A DNA stretch of 35,026 bases. Source: Lachnospiraceae bacterium (GTDB taxonomy: Bacteria; Bacillota; Clostridia; Lachnospirales; Lachnospiraceae). The notes under the pieces are model-generated. The model made no database searches. It was not told where the DNA came from and worked only from the letters and a program-made list of their open reading frames with translations. Every line of letters begins with the position of its first letter. Positions within the stretch are counted from its first letter, which is position 1. Positions 1 to 7,038 of this stretch are shown one piece after another. Both the position numbers and the translations under genes were made by a program. The stretch lies in assembly GCA_022790855.1 (NCBI GenBank), contig JAAVYA010000050.1:1-35026 (forward strand), written 5' to 3'.

Positions 1-138
1 AGAGGATTTGACATGGCACATCTGTTCCGTAATGCATTAGATATTTCAAGAAAATTAAAGCCAGAGATTCCTTTAATTGGTGAAAATTCTATACCCTTGC
101 GTCATGAAATTGAATTTGAATTATCTATAGATGATTAG
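1..138 (+). CDS. C-terminal end of a cut or very small unrecognised ORF
   Basis: The frame is open from base 1 to a TAG at 136-138. If it continues from outside the window it gives 45 residues; an ATG at 13 preceded by AGAGGA at 1-6 could alternatively start a peptide of 41 residues, so I cannot tell a truncated gene from a tiny one. The peptide is hydrophilic, has an acidic tail (ends in IDD) and carries no motif I recognise. It is followed by about 160 bases without a convincing gene before the phosphatase operon. Confidence 0.45.
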   Translation, partial: RGFDMAHLFRNALDISRKLKPEIPLIGENSIPLRHEIEFELSIDD

Positions 139-240
139 TGGGAATGATTGCATCATAAATCCCCTGATAAGGTGATCATGATAGTTTCAACTGTGAAGTA
201 TCTTTCAGCATTTCGGAATCCTCCTTCCCCATACTTCTAT

Positions 241-246
241 TATAAT
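241..246 (+). promoter_or_regulatory. Possible -10 element for the phosphatase-gatCAB operon
   Basis: TATAAT at 241-246 lies about 50 bases before the start of the first gene of the operon. I see no good -35 box 16-18 bases upstream and no TG extension, so only the -10 is supported. The rest of 139-298 shows no gene and no clear terminator. Confidence 0.35.
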
Positions 247-298
247 GCAAACACTGAAAAATACAGCAAAATCAAGCATTTACGGAGGTTTTAGCAAC

Positions 299-763
299 AT
301 GATAAAAATACTTTTCGTCTGCCATGGGAACATCTGCCGCAGCACAATGGCCGAAAGCGTAATGGCCCACCTGATCCAAACAGCCAACCTTCAGACACAG
401 ATCAGCGTCTCCTCCGCGGCCACCAGCCGTGAGGAAATCGGCAACCCGCCCCATCACGGAACGGTGTCAAAGCTGCGGCAGATGCACATCCCGGTAATCC
501 CCCACAGAGCGGTTCAGATGACCCGCCAGGACTATCAGGAGTACGATTACCTCATCGGTATGGACAGCGCTAACATCCGCAATATGCTTCGGATTCTGGG
601 CGGGGATCCCCAGAATAAGGTTTCAAAACTGCTTTCCTTTACAGACAGAGGCGGCGATATTGCAGATCCCTGGTATACCGGGAATTTTGATGAGACCTAT
701 CGGGATGTGCTAAAAGGCTGCAAGGCGCTGCTGGAACATATCCAAACAGGAGAAATAGCATGA
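299..763 (+). CDS. Low-molecular-weight protein tyrosine phosphatase
   Basis: A 154-residue protein of the usual length for the family. It removes phosphate from phosphotyrosine in cytoplasmic proteins through a cysteinyl-phosphate intermediate. The P-loop CHGNICRS is at residues 8-15 (nucleophile C8, R14), and the general acid lies in the DPWYTG motif (D123). Residue 12 is Ile; the arginine phosphatase YwlE has Thr at this position (CxGNTCRS), which favours tyrosine over arginine specificity, though this is inference. The start at 299 is chosen because GGAGG at 284-288 sits 10 bases upstream; a longer reading from 245 lacks such a site and adds a non-conserved tail. The stop overlaps the gatC start by four bases (ATGA), so the genes are probably translationally coupled. 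Confidence 0.88.
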   Translation: MIKILFVCHGNICRSTMAESVMAHLIQTANLQTQISVSSAATSREEIGNPPHHGTVSKLRQMHIPVIPHRAVQMTRQDYQEYDYLIGMDSANIRNMLRILGGDPQNKVSKLLSFTDRGGDIADPWYTGNFDETYRDVLKGCKALLEHIQTGEIA

Positions 764-1128
764 ACCATCAAAAAGCACATCCAATCAGAATAAACCAGAC
801 GTCTCTGCGCCCATCAGAAGAAGTTGCCAGAGAGACCTATGCAGGCCGCATTTCAGACGAAACCATAGAATACATTGGAATCCTGGCCCAATTAGAGCTT
901 TCTTCAGAAGAAAAGGAGCAGGCAAAGTCAGATATGGAACAAATGCTTTCCTATTTTGACCAGATGAAAGAACTGGACACAGAGGGGATAGAGCCTATGT
1001 CCCACATATTTCCTGTGGAGAATGTATTTCGTCAGGATGTGGTAGCGGACGGCAGCGCTAGGGAGGAAATTCTAACAAATGCTCCCAGGGAAAAAAATGG
1101 ATGCTTCCAGGTGCCCAAAACCTTGTAA
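760..1128 (+). CDS. gatC: Aspartyl/glutamyl-tRNA amidotransferase subunit C
   Basis: The small subunit of GatCAB, which converts Glu-tRNA(Gln) and/or Asp-tRNA(Asn) to the amidated forms; GatC wraps around GatA and GatB and stabilises them. The core from about residue 31 (ISDETIEYIGILAQLELS) through the Met-Ser-His region (EPMSHIFPVENVFRQD) is typical. At 122 residues it is longer than the usual 95 or so because of an N-terminal extension of about 30 polar residues. The extension seems real: AGGAG at 750-754 fits the ATG at 760, and there is no internal ATG before the core. The gene overlaps the phosphatase stop by four bases and is followed after 34 bases by gatA. Confidence 0.88.
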   Translation: MNHQKAHPIRINQTSLRPSEEVARETYAGRISDETIEYIGILAQLELSSEEKEQAKSDMEQMLSYFDQMKELDTEGIEPMSHIFPVENVFRQDVVADGSAREEILTNAPREKNGCFQVPKTL

Positions 1129-1162
1129 CATGCCAAAGGCATACAGCCACAGGAGGAAATTT

Positions 1163-2662
1163 ATGGAAATCACAGATTTGACGGCGGCATCCCTGGGAAA
1201 GAAAATAAAGGCAGGGGCGTTGACTGCCGAAGATGCGGTACGGGCTGCCTGTGAACAGATCCGTCGCCTGGAACCGGTGCTTCACAGCTTTATTACCATA
1301 GATGAAGCAGGCGCATTGTCCCAGGCGAAGGCTGTTCAGGAAAAAATAGAATCCGGGGAGCTGACAGGCCCCCTGGCGGGAGTTCCCATTGCAGTAAAAG
1401 ATAATCTTTGCACGGAAGGGCTGCGGACAACCTGCGGCTCTAACATGCTGGAACATTTTACGCCCTGCTACTCGGCTACGGCGGTAAACCGTTTGAGAGA
1501 GGCGGGGATGATCCTTCTGGGCAAAACAAATATGGACGAATTTGCCATGGGAAGCACTACGGAGACCTCCTATTTCGGGGCAACGAATAATCCCTGGGAT
1601 CTTGCCTGTGCGCCCGGAGGCTCCTCCGGCGGTTCCTGTGCCGCGGTGGCGGCCGGAGAATGCTTTTGTGCCCTTGGTTCCGATACCGGCGGGTCGATTC
1701 GCCAGCCCAGCGCTTTTTGCGGTGTCACCGGGTTAAAGCCTACGTATGGAACCGTTTCCAGGTACGGCCTGATCGCATATGCTTCCTCCCTAGACCAGAT
1801 TGGGCCCATTGCAAAGGATGTAACGGATTGCGCCATGCTATTGGATGTAATTGCCTCCTGGGATGCCAAGGACAGTACCTCCATGCTCCGGGAACCCTGT
1901 GATTTCGCCGGGGCGCTTGGGGAAGAGGCGGCTCATCTGCGCATCGGGATTCCGGTGAACTATTTGAAAGAAGGACTGGATCCGGAGATAGAAAGAGCCA
2001 TACAGGAGGCAGGAGAGGCTTTGGCAAAAAGGGGGGCCGTAGTGGAAGAGTTTCAGATGGGATTGGCAGATTACGCCGTATCAGCCTATTACATCATCGC
2101 ATCAGCCGAAGCCAGCTCCAATCTGGCCAGGTTTGACGGGGTGAAATACGGCCATCGGGCAGAAGAAGTCTTAAATCTTCATGAGATGTACAAAAAGTCA
2201 CGTTCCCAGGGGTTCGGCCCGGAGGTAAAGCGGAGAATCCTGCTGGGATCCTTTGTTCTAAGCTCCGGTTATTATGATGCGTATTACCTGAAAGCCCTTC
2301 AGGCCAGGGCTTTGATCAAACGGGAGTTTGACCGGGCGTTTGCTTCCTATGATGTGATCTTATCTCCCGCCGCTCCCACCCCGGCCCCCAGGCTGGGGGA
2401 ATCCTTGCAGGATCCTATGCAGATGTATTTGAATGATGTCTATACGGTTTCTGCCAACCTGGCGGGGCTGCCGGGCATTACCCTTCCCTGGAAATTAAAT
2501 AGAAAAGGACTGCCCATAGGAGTACAGCTTTTAGGGGATTGTTTTCAGGAACAAAAGATTCTCAGGGCGGCATATGTCCTGGAGCAGTCCAGAGTTTTCC
2601 CAGCGTGTCCCCTTGCAAAGTCTGACAGGATAAAAGAATCAGGGGAGGGTACAGTAAGATGA
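1163..2662 (+). CDS. gatA: Aspartyl/glutamyl-tRNA amidotransferase subunit A
   Basis: The glutaminase subunit of GatCAB, an amidase-signature enzyme of 499 residues (usual 485-500) that releases ammonia from glutamine for transfer in GatB. The Ser-cisSer-Lys triad is visible: K79 in VPIAVKDN, S154 in GGSSGGS and S178 in GSDTGGSIR, the same numbering as described for the Staphylococcus aureus enzyme. The start at 1163 has AGGAGG at 1151-1156, six bases upstream; the frame is open back to 1079, inside gatC, but those codons look unrelated to the family. The stop overlaps the gatB start by four bases (ATGA). Cytoplasmic. Confidence 0.95.
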   Translation: MEITDLTAASLGKKIKAGALTAEDAVRAACEQIRRLEPVLHSFITIDEAGALSQAKAVQEKIESGELTGPLAGVPIAVKDNLCTEGLRTTCGSNMLEHFTPCYSATAVNRLREAGMILLGKTNMDEFAMGSTTETSYFGATNNPWDLACAPGGSSGGSCAAVAAGECFCALGSDTGGSIRQPSAFCGVTGLKPTYGTVSRYGLIAYASSLDQIGPIAKDVTDCAMLLDVIASWDAKDSTSMLREPCDFAGALGEEAAHLRIGIPVNYLKEGLDPEIERAIQEAGEALAKRGAVVEEFQMGLADYAVSAYYIIASAEASSNLARFDGVKYGHRAEEVLNLHEMYKKSRSQGFGPEVKRRILLGSFVLSSGYYDAYYLKALQARALIKREFDRAFASYDVILSPAAPTPAPRLGESLQDPMQMYLNDVYTVSANLAGLPGITLPWKLNRKGLPIGVQLLGDCFQEQKILRAAYVLEQSRVFPACPLAKSDRIKESGEGTVR

Positions 2663-4092
2663 AGCAATATGAAACAGTCATCGGCCTGGAAGTCCATGTG
2701 GAGCTTGATACCAAGACAAAAATATTCTGCTCCTGCAGTACGGCTTTTGGAGGAGAACCCAACACCCATGTCTGTCCGGTATGCACCGGGATGCCGGGAG
2801 CTCTTCCGGTGCTGAATCAAAAAGTAGTGGAATTTGCCGTTGCCGTAGGGCTTGCCTTGGACTGTAGTATTACCAGGTATTGCAAATTTGACCGGAAGAA
2901 TTATTTTTACCCGGATAATCCCCAAAATTATCAGATTTCCCAGCTGTATCTGCCGATTTGCCGGGCGGGTGGAGTGGAGATTGAGACAGAGGCTGGAAAA
3001 AAGACCGTGGGGATCCATGAGATCCATATGGAAGAGGATGCAGGAAAATTGATTCATATGGAGGGTGAAAACTGCTCTCTGGTGGATTACAACCGTTCCG
3101 GCGTCCCTTTGCTGGAGATTGTAACAGAACCGGATATGCGCACCTCCATGGAAGTCGTTGCTTTCTTGGAGAAGCTGCGGAGTATGATCCAGTATCTGGG
3201 GGCTTCCGATTGTAAGCTCCAGGAAGGATCCATGCGGGTGGACGTGAATCTTTCAGTGCGGGAAGCGGGGAGCACAGCCCTTGGAGTACGCACCGAAATG
3301 AAAAATCTGAACTCTTTTCGAGGGATTTCCCGGGCTATTGAAAAAGAAACCATAAGGCAGATACAACTGTTGGAATCAGGCCGTAAAGTGGTGCAGGAGA
3401 CCCGCCGCTGGGACGATGCCCTGGAAGATTCCTATGTGATGCGCTCTAAGGAAGACGCCAGAGATTACCGCTATTTTCCCGAGCCGGACCTGCCGCCGGT
3501 GCGGGTGGACGAAGCATGGCTAAAGGAGATCAAGGCGAGACAGCCGGAATTTCGGGAAGAAAAACGGAAGCGTTACCGGAAGGATTACGGTATTTCCGAT
3601 TACGACGCCGGGATTCTCACCGAGACAAAAGCTATGGCGGATGTATTTGAAAAAGCCGCGGCTTTGAGTAAGCTGCCGAAAAAGGCGGCCAATTGGCTGA
3701 TGGGAGAGACGCTGCGGCTGCAAAAAGAGCATCATATGGAGGCCAAGGAGCTTCCTTTTTCCCCTGAACATCTCGCAGAGCTTGTACTGCTGACAGAATC
3801 AGGCGCCATCAACAGTACGGTGGCCAAGGAGGTATTTGAAGAAATGTTTCTCCATGATGTGGATCCTGGCCGGTATGTGGAGGAAAAGGGATTACGGACC
3901 CTTGGAGATGAAGGAGAGCTGCGGGATTGCATCTACCGCATCCTGGAGGAAAACCCCAAATCTGTCAGGGACTACCTAAATGGAAAGGATAGGGCTTTGG
4001 GATTTTTGGTGGGGCAGACGATGAAGGCCACAAAGGGACAAGCGGATCCGGAGAAGGTGCAGCAGCTTTTAAAAGAAATATTGCAAAAATAG
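2659..4092 (+). CDS. gatB: Aspartyl/glutamyl-tRNA amidotransferase subunit B
   Basis: The tRNA-binding kinase/transamidase subunit of GatCAB, 477 residues as expected. It activates the misacylated Glu or Asp with ATP and uses ammonia channelled from GatA. The N-terminal cradle domain begins with the family signature ETVIGLEVHVEL, followed by a cysteine pair region (FCSCSTAF and CPVCTGMPG) that binds metal in the family, and FDRKNYFYPDNPQNYQISQ. The last ~150 residues form the YqeY-like helical tail domain, ending in a typical GFLVGQTMKATKGQADP motif. The start overlaps the gatA stop; GGGGAGGG lies about ten bases upstream. It is the last gene of the operon; a separate promoter follows. Confidence 0.95.
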   Translation: MKQYETVIGLEVHVELDTKTKIFCSCSTAFGGEPNTHVCPVCTGMPGALPVLNQKVVEFAVAVGLALDCSITRYCKFDRKNYFYPDNPQNYQISQLYLPICRAGGVEIETEAGKKTVGIHEIHMEEDAGKLIHMEGENCSLVDYNRSGVPLLEIVTEPDMRTSMEVVAFLEKLRSMIQYLGASDCKLQEGSMRVDVNLSVREAGSTALGVRTEMKNLNSFRGISRAIEKETIRQIQLLESGRKVVQETRRWDDALEDSYVMRSKEDARDYRYFPEPDLPPVRVDEAWLKEIKARQPEFREEKRKRYRKDYGISDYDAGILTETKAMADVFEKAAALSKLPKKAANWLMGETLRLQKEHHMEAKELPFSPEHLAELVLLTESGAINSTVAKEVFEEMFLHDVDPGRYVEEKGLRTLGDEGELRDCIYRILEENPKSVRDYLNGKDRALGFLVGQTMKATKGQADPEKVQQLLKEILQK

Positions 4093-4155
4093 GAACAGGG
4101 CAGCTTGTCTGAAGAGATAGTAAAAATAATCAATAGTATTGATTAAATTTATCAC

Positions 4156-4184
4156 TTCCATTGGCGAAAAAGAAATGATATAAT
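4156..4184 (+). promoter_or_regulatory. Extended -10 promoter for the isopropylmalate synthase fusion gene
   Basis: TATAAT at 4179-4184 is preceded by TGA at 4176-4178, an extended -10. The best -35 at 17 bases (TTCCAT, 4156-4161) is weak, which an extended -10 can tolerate. Transcription would begin near 4191, giving a leader of about 80 bases that contains the inverted repeat at 4204-4239. Confidence 0.6.
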
Positions 4185-4203
4185 GAACCGAAAGCAAGGA
4201 TTA

Positions 4204-4239
4204 CTGCGGAATGTAAGAAAAATAAGAGCCATTCCGCAG
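4204..4239 (+). repeat. Perfect 10-bp inverted repeat in the leader of the isopropylmalate synthase fusion gene
   Basis: CTGCGGAATG at 4204-4213 is matched exactly by CATTCCGCAG at 4230-4239, separated by 16 bases; a further TACTG/CAGTA pairing is possible with a bulge. It lies between the predicted transcription start and the ribosome site (GGAGG, 4256-4260). It may be an operator, possibly for the AraC domain encoded by this very gene, or an RNA stem in the leader. No T-run follows directly, so a simple terminator is unlikely. Confidence 0.65.
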
Positions 4240-4270
4240 CAGTATCCGAGAATGTGGAGGTTCTTTTTTT

Positions 4271-6259
4271 ATGAAAAATTTTGAGAAATATGAGAGACAG
4301 TATTTTATGCCCCCGGTCGTTTCCTATGACTGGGTAAAAAAAGATTACATAGACCATGCGCCTATTTGGTGCAGCGTGGATTTGCGGGACGGCAATCAGG
4401 CGCTGATAGAGCCCATGAGCCTGGAAGAAAAGCTGGAATTTTTTCAGCTTCTGGTGGATATTGGGTTTAAAGAGATTGAAGTGGGATTTCCGGCGGCGTC
4501 TGAGACGGAATATGTATTTATCCGCACCTTGATCGAGAAACAGATGATTCCCGACGACGTTACCATTCAGGTGCTGACCCAGGCCAGGGAACATATTATC
4601 AAGAAAACCTTTGAAGCGGTCAAAGGGGCGAAGCATGCGGTGATCCATCTGTATAACTCCACTTCCGTGGCCCAGAGGGAACAGGTTTTCCACAAATCCA
4701 AAGAAGAGATCAAGCAGATCGCTGTGGACGGCGCGTTGCTTTTGAAGAATCTGGCGGACGAGACGGACGGGAACTTTACGTTCCAGTACAGCCCGGAAAG
4801 CTTTCCGGGAACCGAAGTGGACTATGCCCTGGAGGTCTGCAATGCGGTGCTTTCCATTTGGCAGCCTACCCAGGAGCGGCCCGTGATCATCAATCTGCCT
4901 ACCACGGTCCAGAATTCCATGCCCCATGTATTTGCCTGCCAGGTGGAATATATGAGCAAGCATCTGCTGAACCGGGAGCATGTGATTCTCTGTGTGCATC
5001 CCCATAACGACAGAGGCAGCGGTATATCCGATGCGGAGCTGAGCGTACTGGCGGGGGCGGACCGCATTGAGGGCACCTTATTTGGCAACGGGGAACGTAC
5101 CGGCAATGTGGATATCGTCACCCTGGCGATGAATTTGTTTTCCCATGGAGTGGATCCCATGCTCGATTTTTCTGATATGCCAAGGATCAGCGAGACCTAT
5201 GAACGGCTCACCAGGATGAAAGTGTCGGACCGTCAGCCATATGGGGGAAACCTGGTGTTCACGGCTTTTTCAGGTTCTCATCAGGACGCGATTGCCAAGG
5301 GCATGGCTTATCGCAAAGAGCATGGAGACCAGAAATGGAGCCTGCCTTATCTTCCCATTGACCCTGTGGACGTGGGCAGGACATACGACGCCGACGTGAT
5401 TCGGATCAACAGCCAGTCCGGAAAGGGCGGCGTAAGTTATATCCTGAAAGAAAATTACGGCATGGTATTGCCGGAGAAGATGAAGGAGGATTTCAGCTAT
5501 ACCGTAAAGGACGTATCGGATAAAGAGCACCGGGAGCTGACGCCAAGCTGGATTTACCGTATTTTTGAAGAAAAATACATTGGCAACAGCCGCGTATTTT
5601 CCATACCGGAATGTCATTTCAAACAAGGGGACAGTATGATCGCAGAAGCCACCGTGGAACAATCCCAGGGGAAACGAGTGGTGACCGGAATCGGAAACGG
5701 ACGCTTGGACGCCGTGAGCAACGCCATCAAGCATTATTTTAATGTGAGCTATGAGCTGTCCGCATACGAAGAACATGCCATGACCAAGGGTTCCTCGTCC
5801 AAGGCTATAGCATATGTAGGAATTACCTGCGATGGCATCATGTATTGGGGAGCAGGCATTGATCCGGATATTATCAAATCCTCCATCCAGGCGCTGACGT
5901 CCGCAGTAAATCAGCTTCCCAGCTTGGCGGAAGGCGAAGGGATGAAGGACGAACGGCTCAACCAGATCATGAATTACATTCAGGTGAATTATCTTACGGT
6001 GGATATGGAAGAGCTGGCCCAGGAGTTCCATCTTTCCAAACCTTATCTTTCCAAGTATATCAAAGAGAAATCAGGAAATACTTTTGGTGAGATTGTGAAA
6101 AATGTCCGAATGAAAAAAGCACGTTCCCTGATCAAGGGCACCAGCCAGAGTATTGAACGGATCGCAGAGCAGGTGGGGTATCAGAATGTGGAGCATTTTA
6201 ACCGTTTGTTTAAGAAAAAATACGGGATGACCCCGGTGCAGTATCGGAATCAGAAATAA
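4271..6259 (+). CDS. 2-isopropylmalate synthase fused to an AraC-type DNA-binding domain
   Basis: A 662-residue protein. Residues 1 to about 555 are a complete 2-isopropylmalate synthase of the LeuA2 type, which condenses acetyl-CoA with 2-ketoisovalerate in the first step of leucine synthesis: LRDGNQ at 38-43 and HPHNDRG at 243-249 supply metal ligands, FGNGERTGNVDI at 271-282 is the family signature, and the leucine-responsive dimer domain follows (about 430-550). Residues 558-662 form an AraC/XylS double helix-turn-helix, with the second helix pair and signature IAEQVGYQNVEHFNRLFKKK followed by YGMTPVQYR. No stop or frameshift separates the parts. The start follows GGAGG (4256-4260) by ten bases. 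An internal ATG at 5942 behind GGAAGG (5929-5934) could also yield the AraC domain alone. A self-regulating, leucine-sensing enzyme is my inference; other leu genes are not nearby. Confidence 0.9.
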   Translation: MKNFEKYERQYFMPPVVSYDWVKKDYIDHAPIWCSVDLRDGNQALIEPMSLEEKLEFFQLLVDIGFKEIEVGFPAASETEYVFIRTLIEKQMIPDDVTIQVLTQAREHIIKKTFEAVKGAKHAVIHLYNSTSVAQREQVFHKSKEEIKQIAVDGALLLKNLADETDGNFTFQYSPESFPGTEVDYALEVCNAVLSIWQPTQERPVIINLPTTVQNSMPHVFACQVEYMSKHLLNREHVILCVHPHNDRGSGISDAELSVLAGADRIEGTLFGNGERTGNVDIVTLAMNLFSHGVDPMLDFSDMPRISETYERLTRMKVSDRQPYGGNLVFTAFSGSHQDAIAKGMAYRKEHGDQKWSLPYLPIDPVDVGRTYDADVIRINSQSGKGGVSYILKENYGMVLPEKMKEDFSYTVKDVSDKEHRELTPSWIYRIFEEKYIGNSRVFSIPECHFKQGDSMIAEATVEQSQGKRVVTGIGNGRLDAVSNAIKHYFNVSYELSAYEEHAMTKGSSSKAIAYVGITCDGIMYWGAGIDPDIIKSSIQALTSAVNQLPSLAEGEGMKDERLNQIMNYIQVNYLTVDMEELAQEFHLSKPYLSKYIKEKSGNTFGEIVKNVRMKKARSLIKGTSQSIERIAEQVGYQNVEHFNRLFKKKYGMTPVQYRNQK

Positions 6260-6308
6260 TACTCTATAAAATTTTTACATTTTCTTGCAGACTTTTTCTC
6301 ATAATATC

Positions 6309-6317
6309 TGATATACT
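6309..6317 (+). promoter_or_regulatory. Extended -10 promoter element for the two-component operon
   Basis: TGATATACT at 6309-6317 is an extended -10 element (TATACT at 6312-6317 with TG one base upstream). No strong -35 is present at the usual distance. Transcription would start near 6324. Confidence 0.45.
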
Positions 6318-6332
6318 AAATGCAGCGTTATG

Positions 6333-6353
6333 TCATAGAAAGCGGATCTATGA
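6333..6353 (+). repeat. 7-bp inverted repeat in the leader of the response-regulator gene
   Basis: TCATAGA at 6333-6339 and TCTATGA at 6347-6353 are perfect inverted arms separated by seven bases, just after the predicted transcription start. It could be an operator or a small leader hairpin. Confidence 0.45.
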
Positions 6354-6378
6354 TTTTACATGGTAGGAGATGGATGGG

Positions 6379-7038
6379 ATGATAAGGATTTTGATTGCAG
6401 AAGATGATGCGAATATAGCGAAGCTGATCGAAGCCACTGTGGCCATTGGCGGATACGAAGGGGTTGTATGCGGCAATGGCGCAGAGGCGTTTCGTAAGAT
6501 GGAGAAAGAGGAATTTGACCTGGTGTTGTTGGATGTGATGCTCCCGGAGATGAGCGGCTTTGAGATTATGCGCAGCCGCACCAATACGAAGACGCCGGTG
6601 ATCTTTATTACGGCTAAACAGGAATTGACCGATAAAGTGCGGGGGCTTCGTCTGGGAGCGGAAGATTATATTGTGAAGCCCTTTGAAGCTATGGAGCTTT
6701 TGGCCAGAATTGAGGTGATACTACGCCGGGTAAGCAAGACGGCTGTGGTGTATGACTATGGAGATATTTCCGTCAATATTGAGGAGCATACCTGTAAGCT
6801 GGGAGAGAAACAAATCTATCTCACGCCCAAGGAGTTTGAAGTTCTGGTATTTTTCTTACAGCATAAGGATGTGGCGATTTCCCGGGAGCGGCTGCTTAGC
6901 GCTGTCTGGGGATTTGAATATGAGGGGGAGACCAGAACCATTGACATACACATTCAGCAGCTTCGTAAGAAGCTGAAGTTAAAAGAGCGGCTGATTACGA
7001 TTCCCAAGCTGGGATACCGATTGGAGAGTATAAAATAA
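6379..7038 (+). CDS. OmpR/PhoB-family response regulator
   Basis: A 219-residue regulator with an N-terminal receiver domain (acidic pair at D9-D10, phosphoacceptor D52 in LVLLDVMLPEMSG, T78, K100 in VKPFEAMELL) and a C-terminal winged-helix DNA-binding domain (about 125-219, with the wing region TIDIHIQQLRKKL and GYRLE). It should be phosphorylated by the kinase encoded immediately downstream. I chose the ATG at 6379 over that at 6370 because GGAG at 6366-6369 abuts 6370 but is nine bases from 6379. The stop TAA directly abuts the kinase ATG. Target genes cannot be read from the sequence; the third gene of the operon is the best neighbour candidate for a signalling partner. Confidence 0.92.
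   Translation: MIRILIAEDDANIAKLIEATVAIGGYEGVVCGNGAEAFRKMEKEEFDLVLLDVMLPEMSGFEIMRSRTNTKTPVIFITAKQELTDKVRGLRLGAEDYIVKPFEAMELLARIEVILRRVSKTAVVYDYGDISVNIEEHTCKLGEKQIYLTPKEFEVLVFFLQHKDVAISRERLLSAVWGFEYEGETRTIDIHIQQLRKKLKLKERLITIPKLGYRLESIK

Noticed and set aside
4130..5005. A 291-codon open frame on the minus strand
   Set aside because: It lies opposite the isopropylmalate synthase gene, has no family resemblance and no ribosome site; it is a shadow of a strongly conserved gene.
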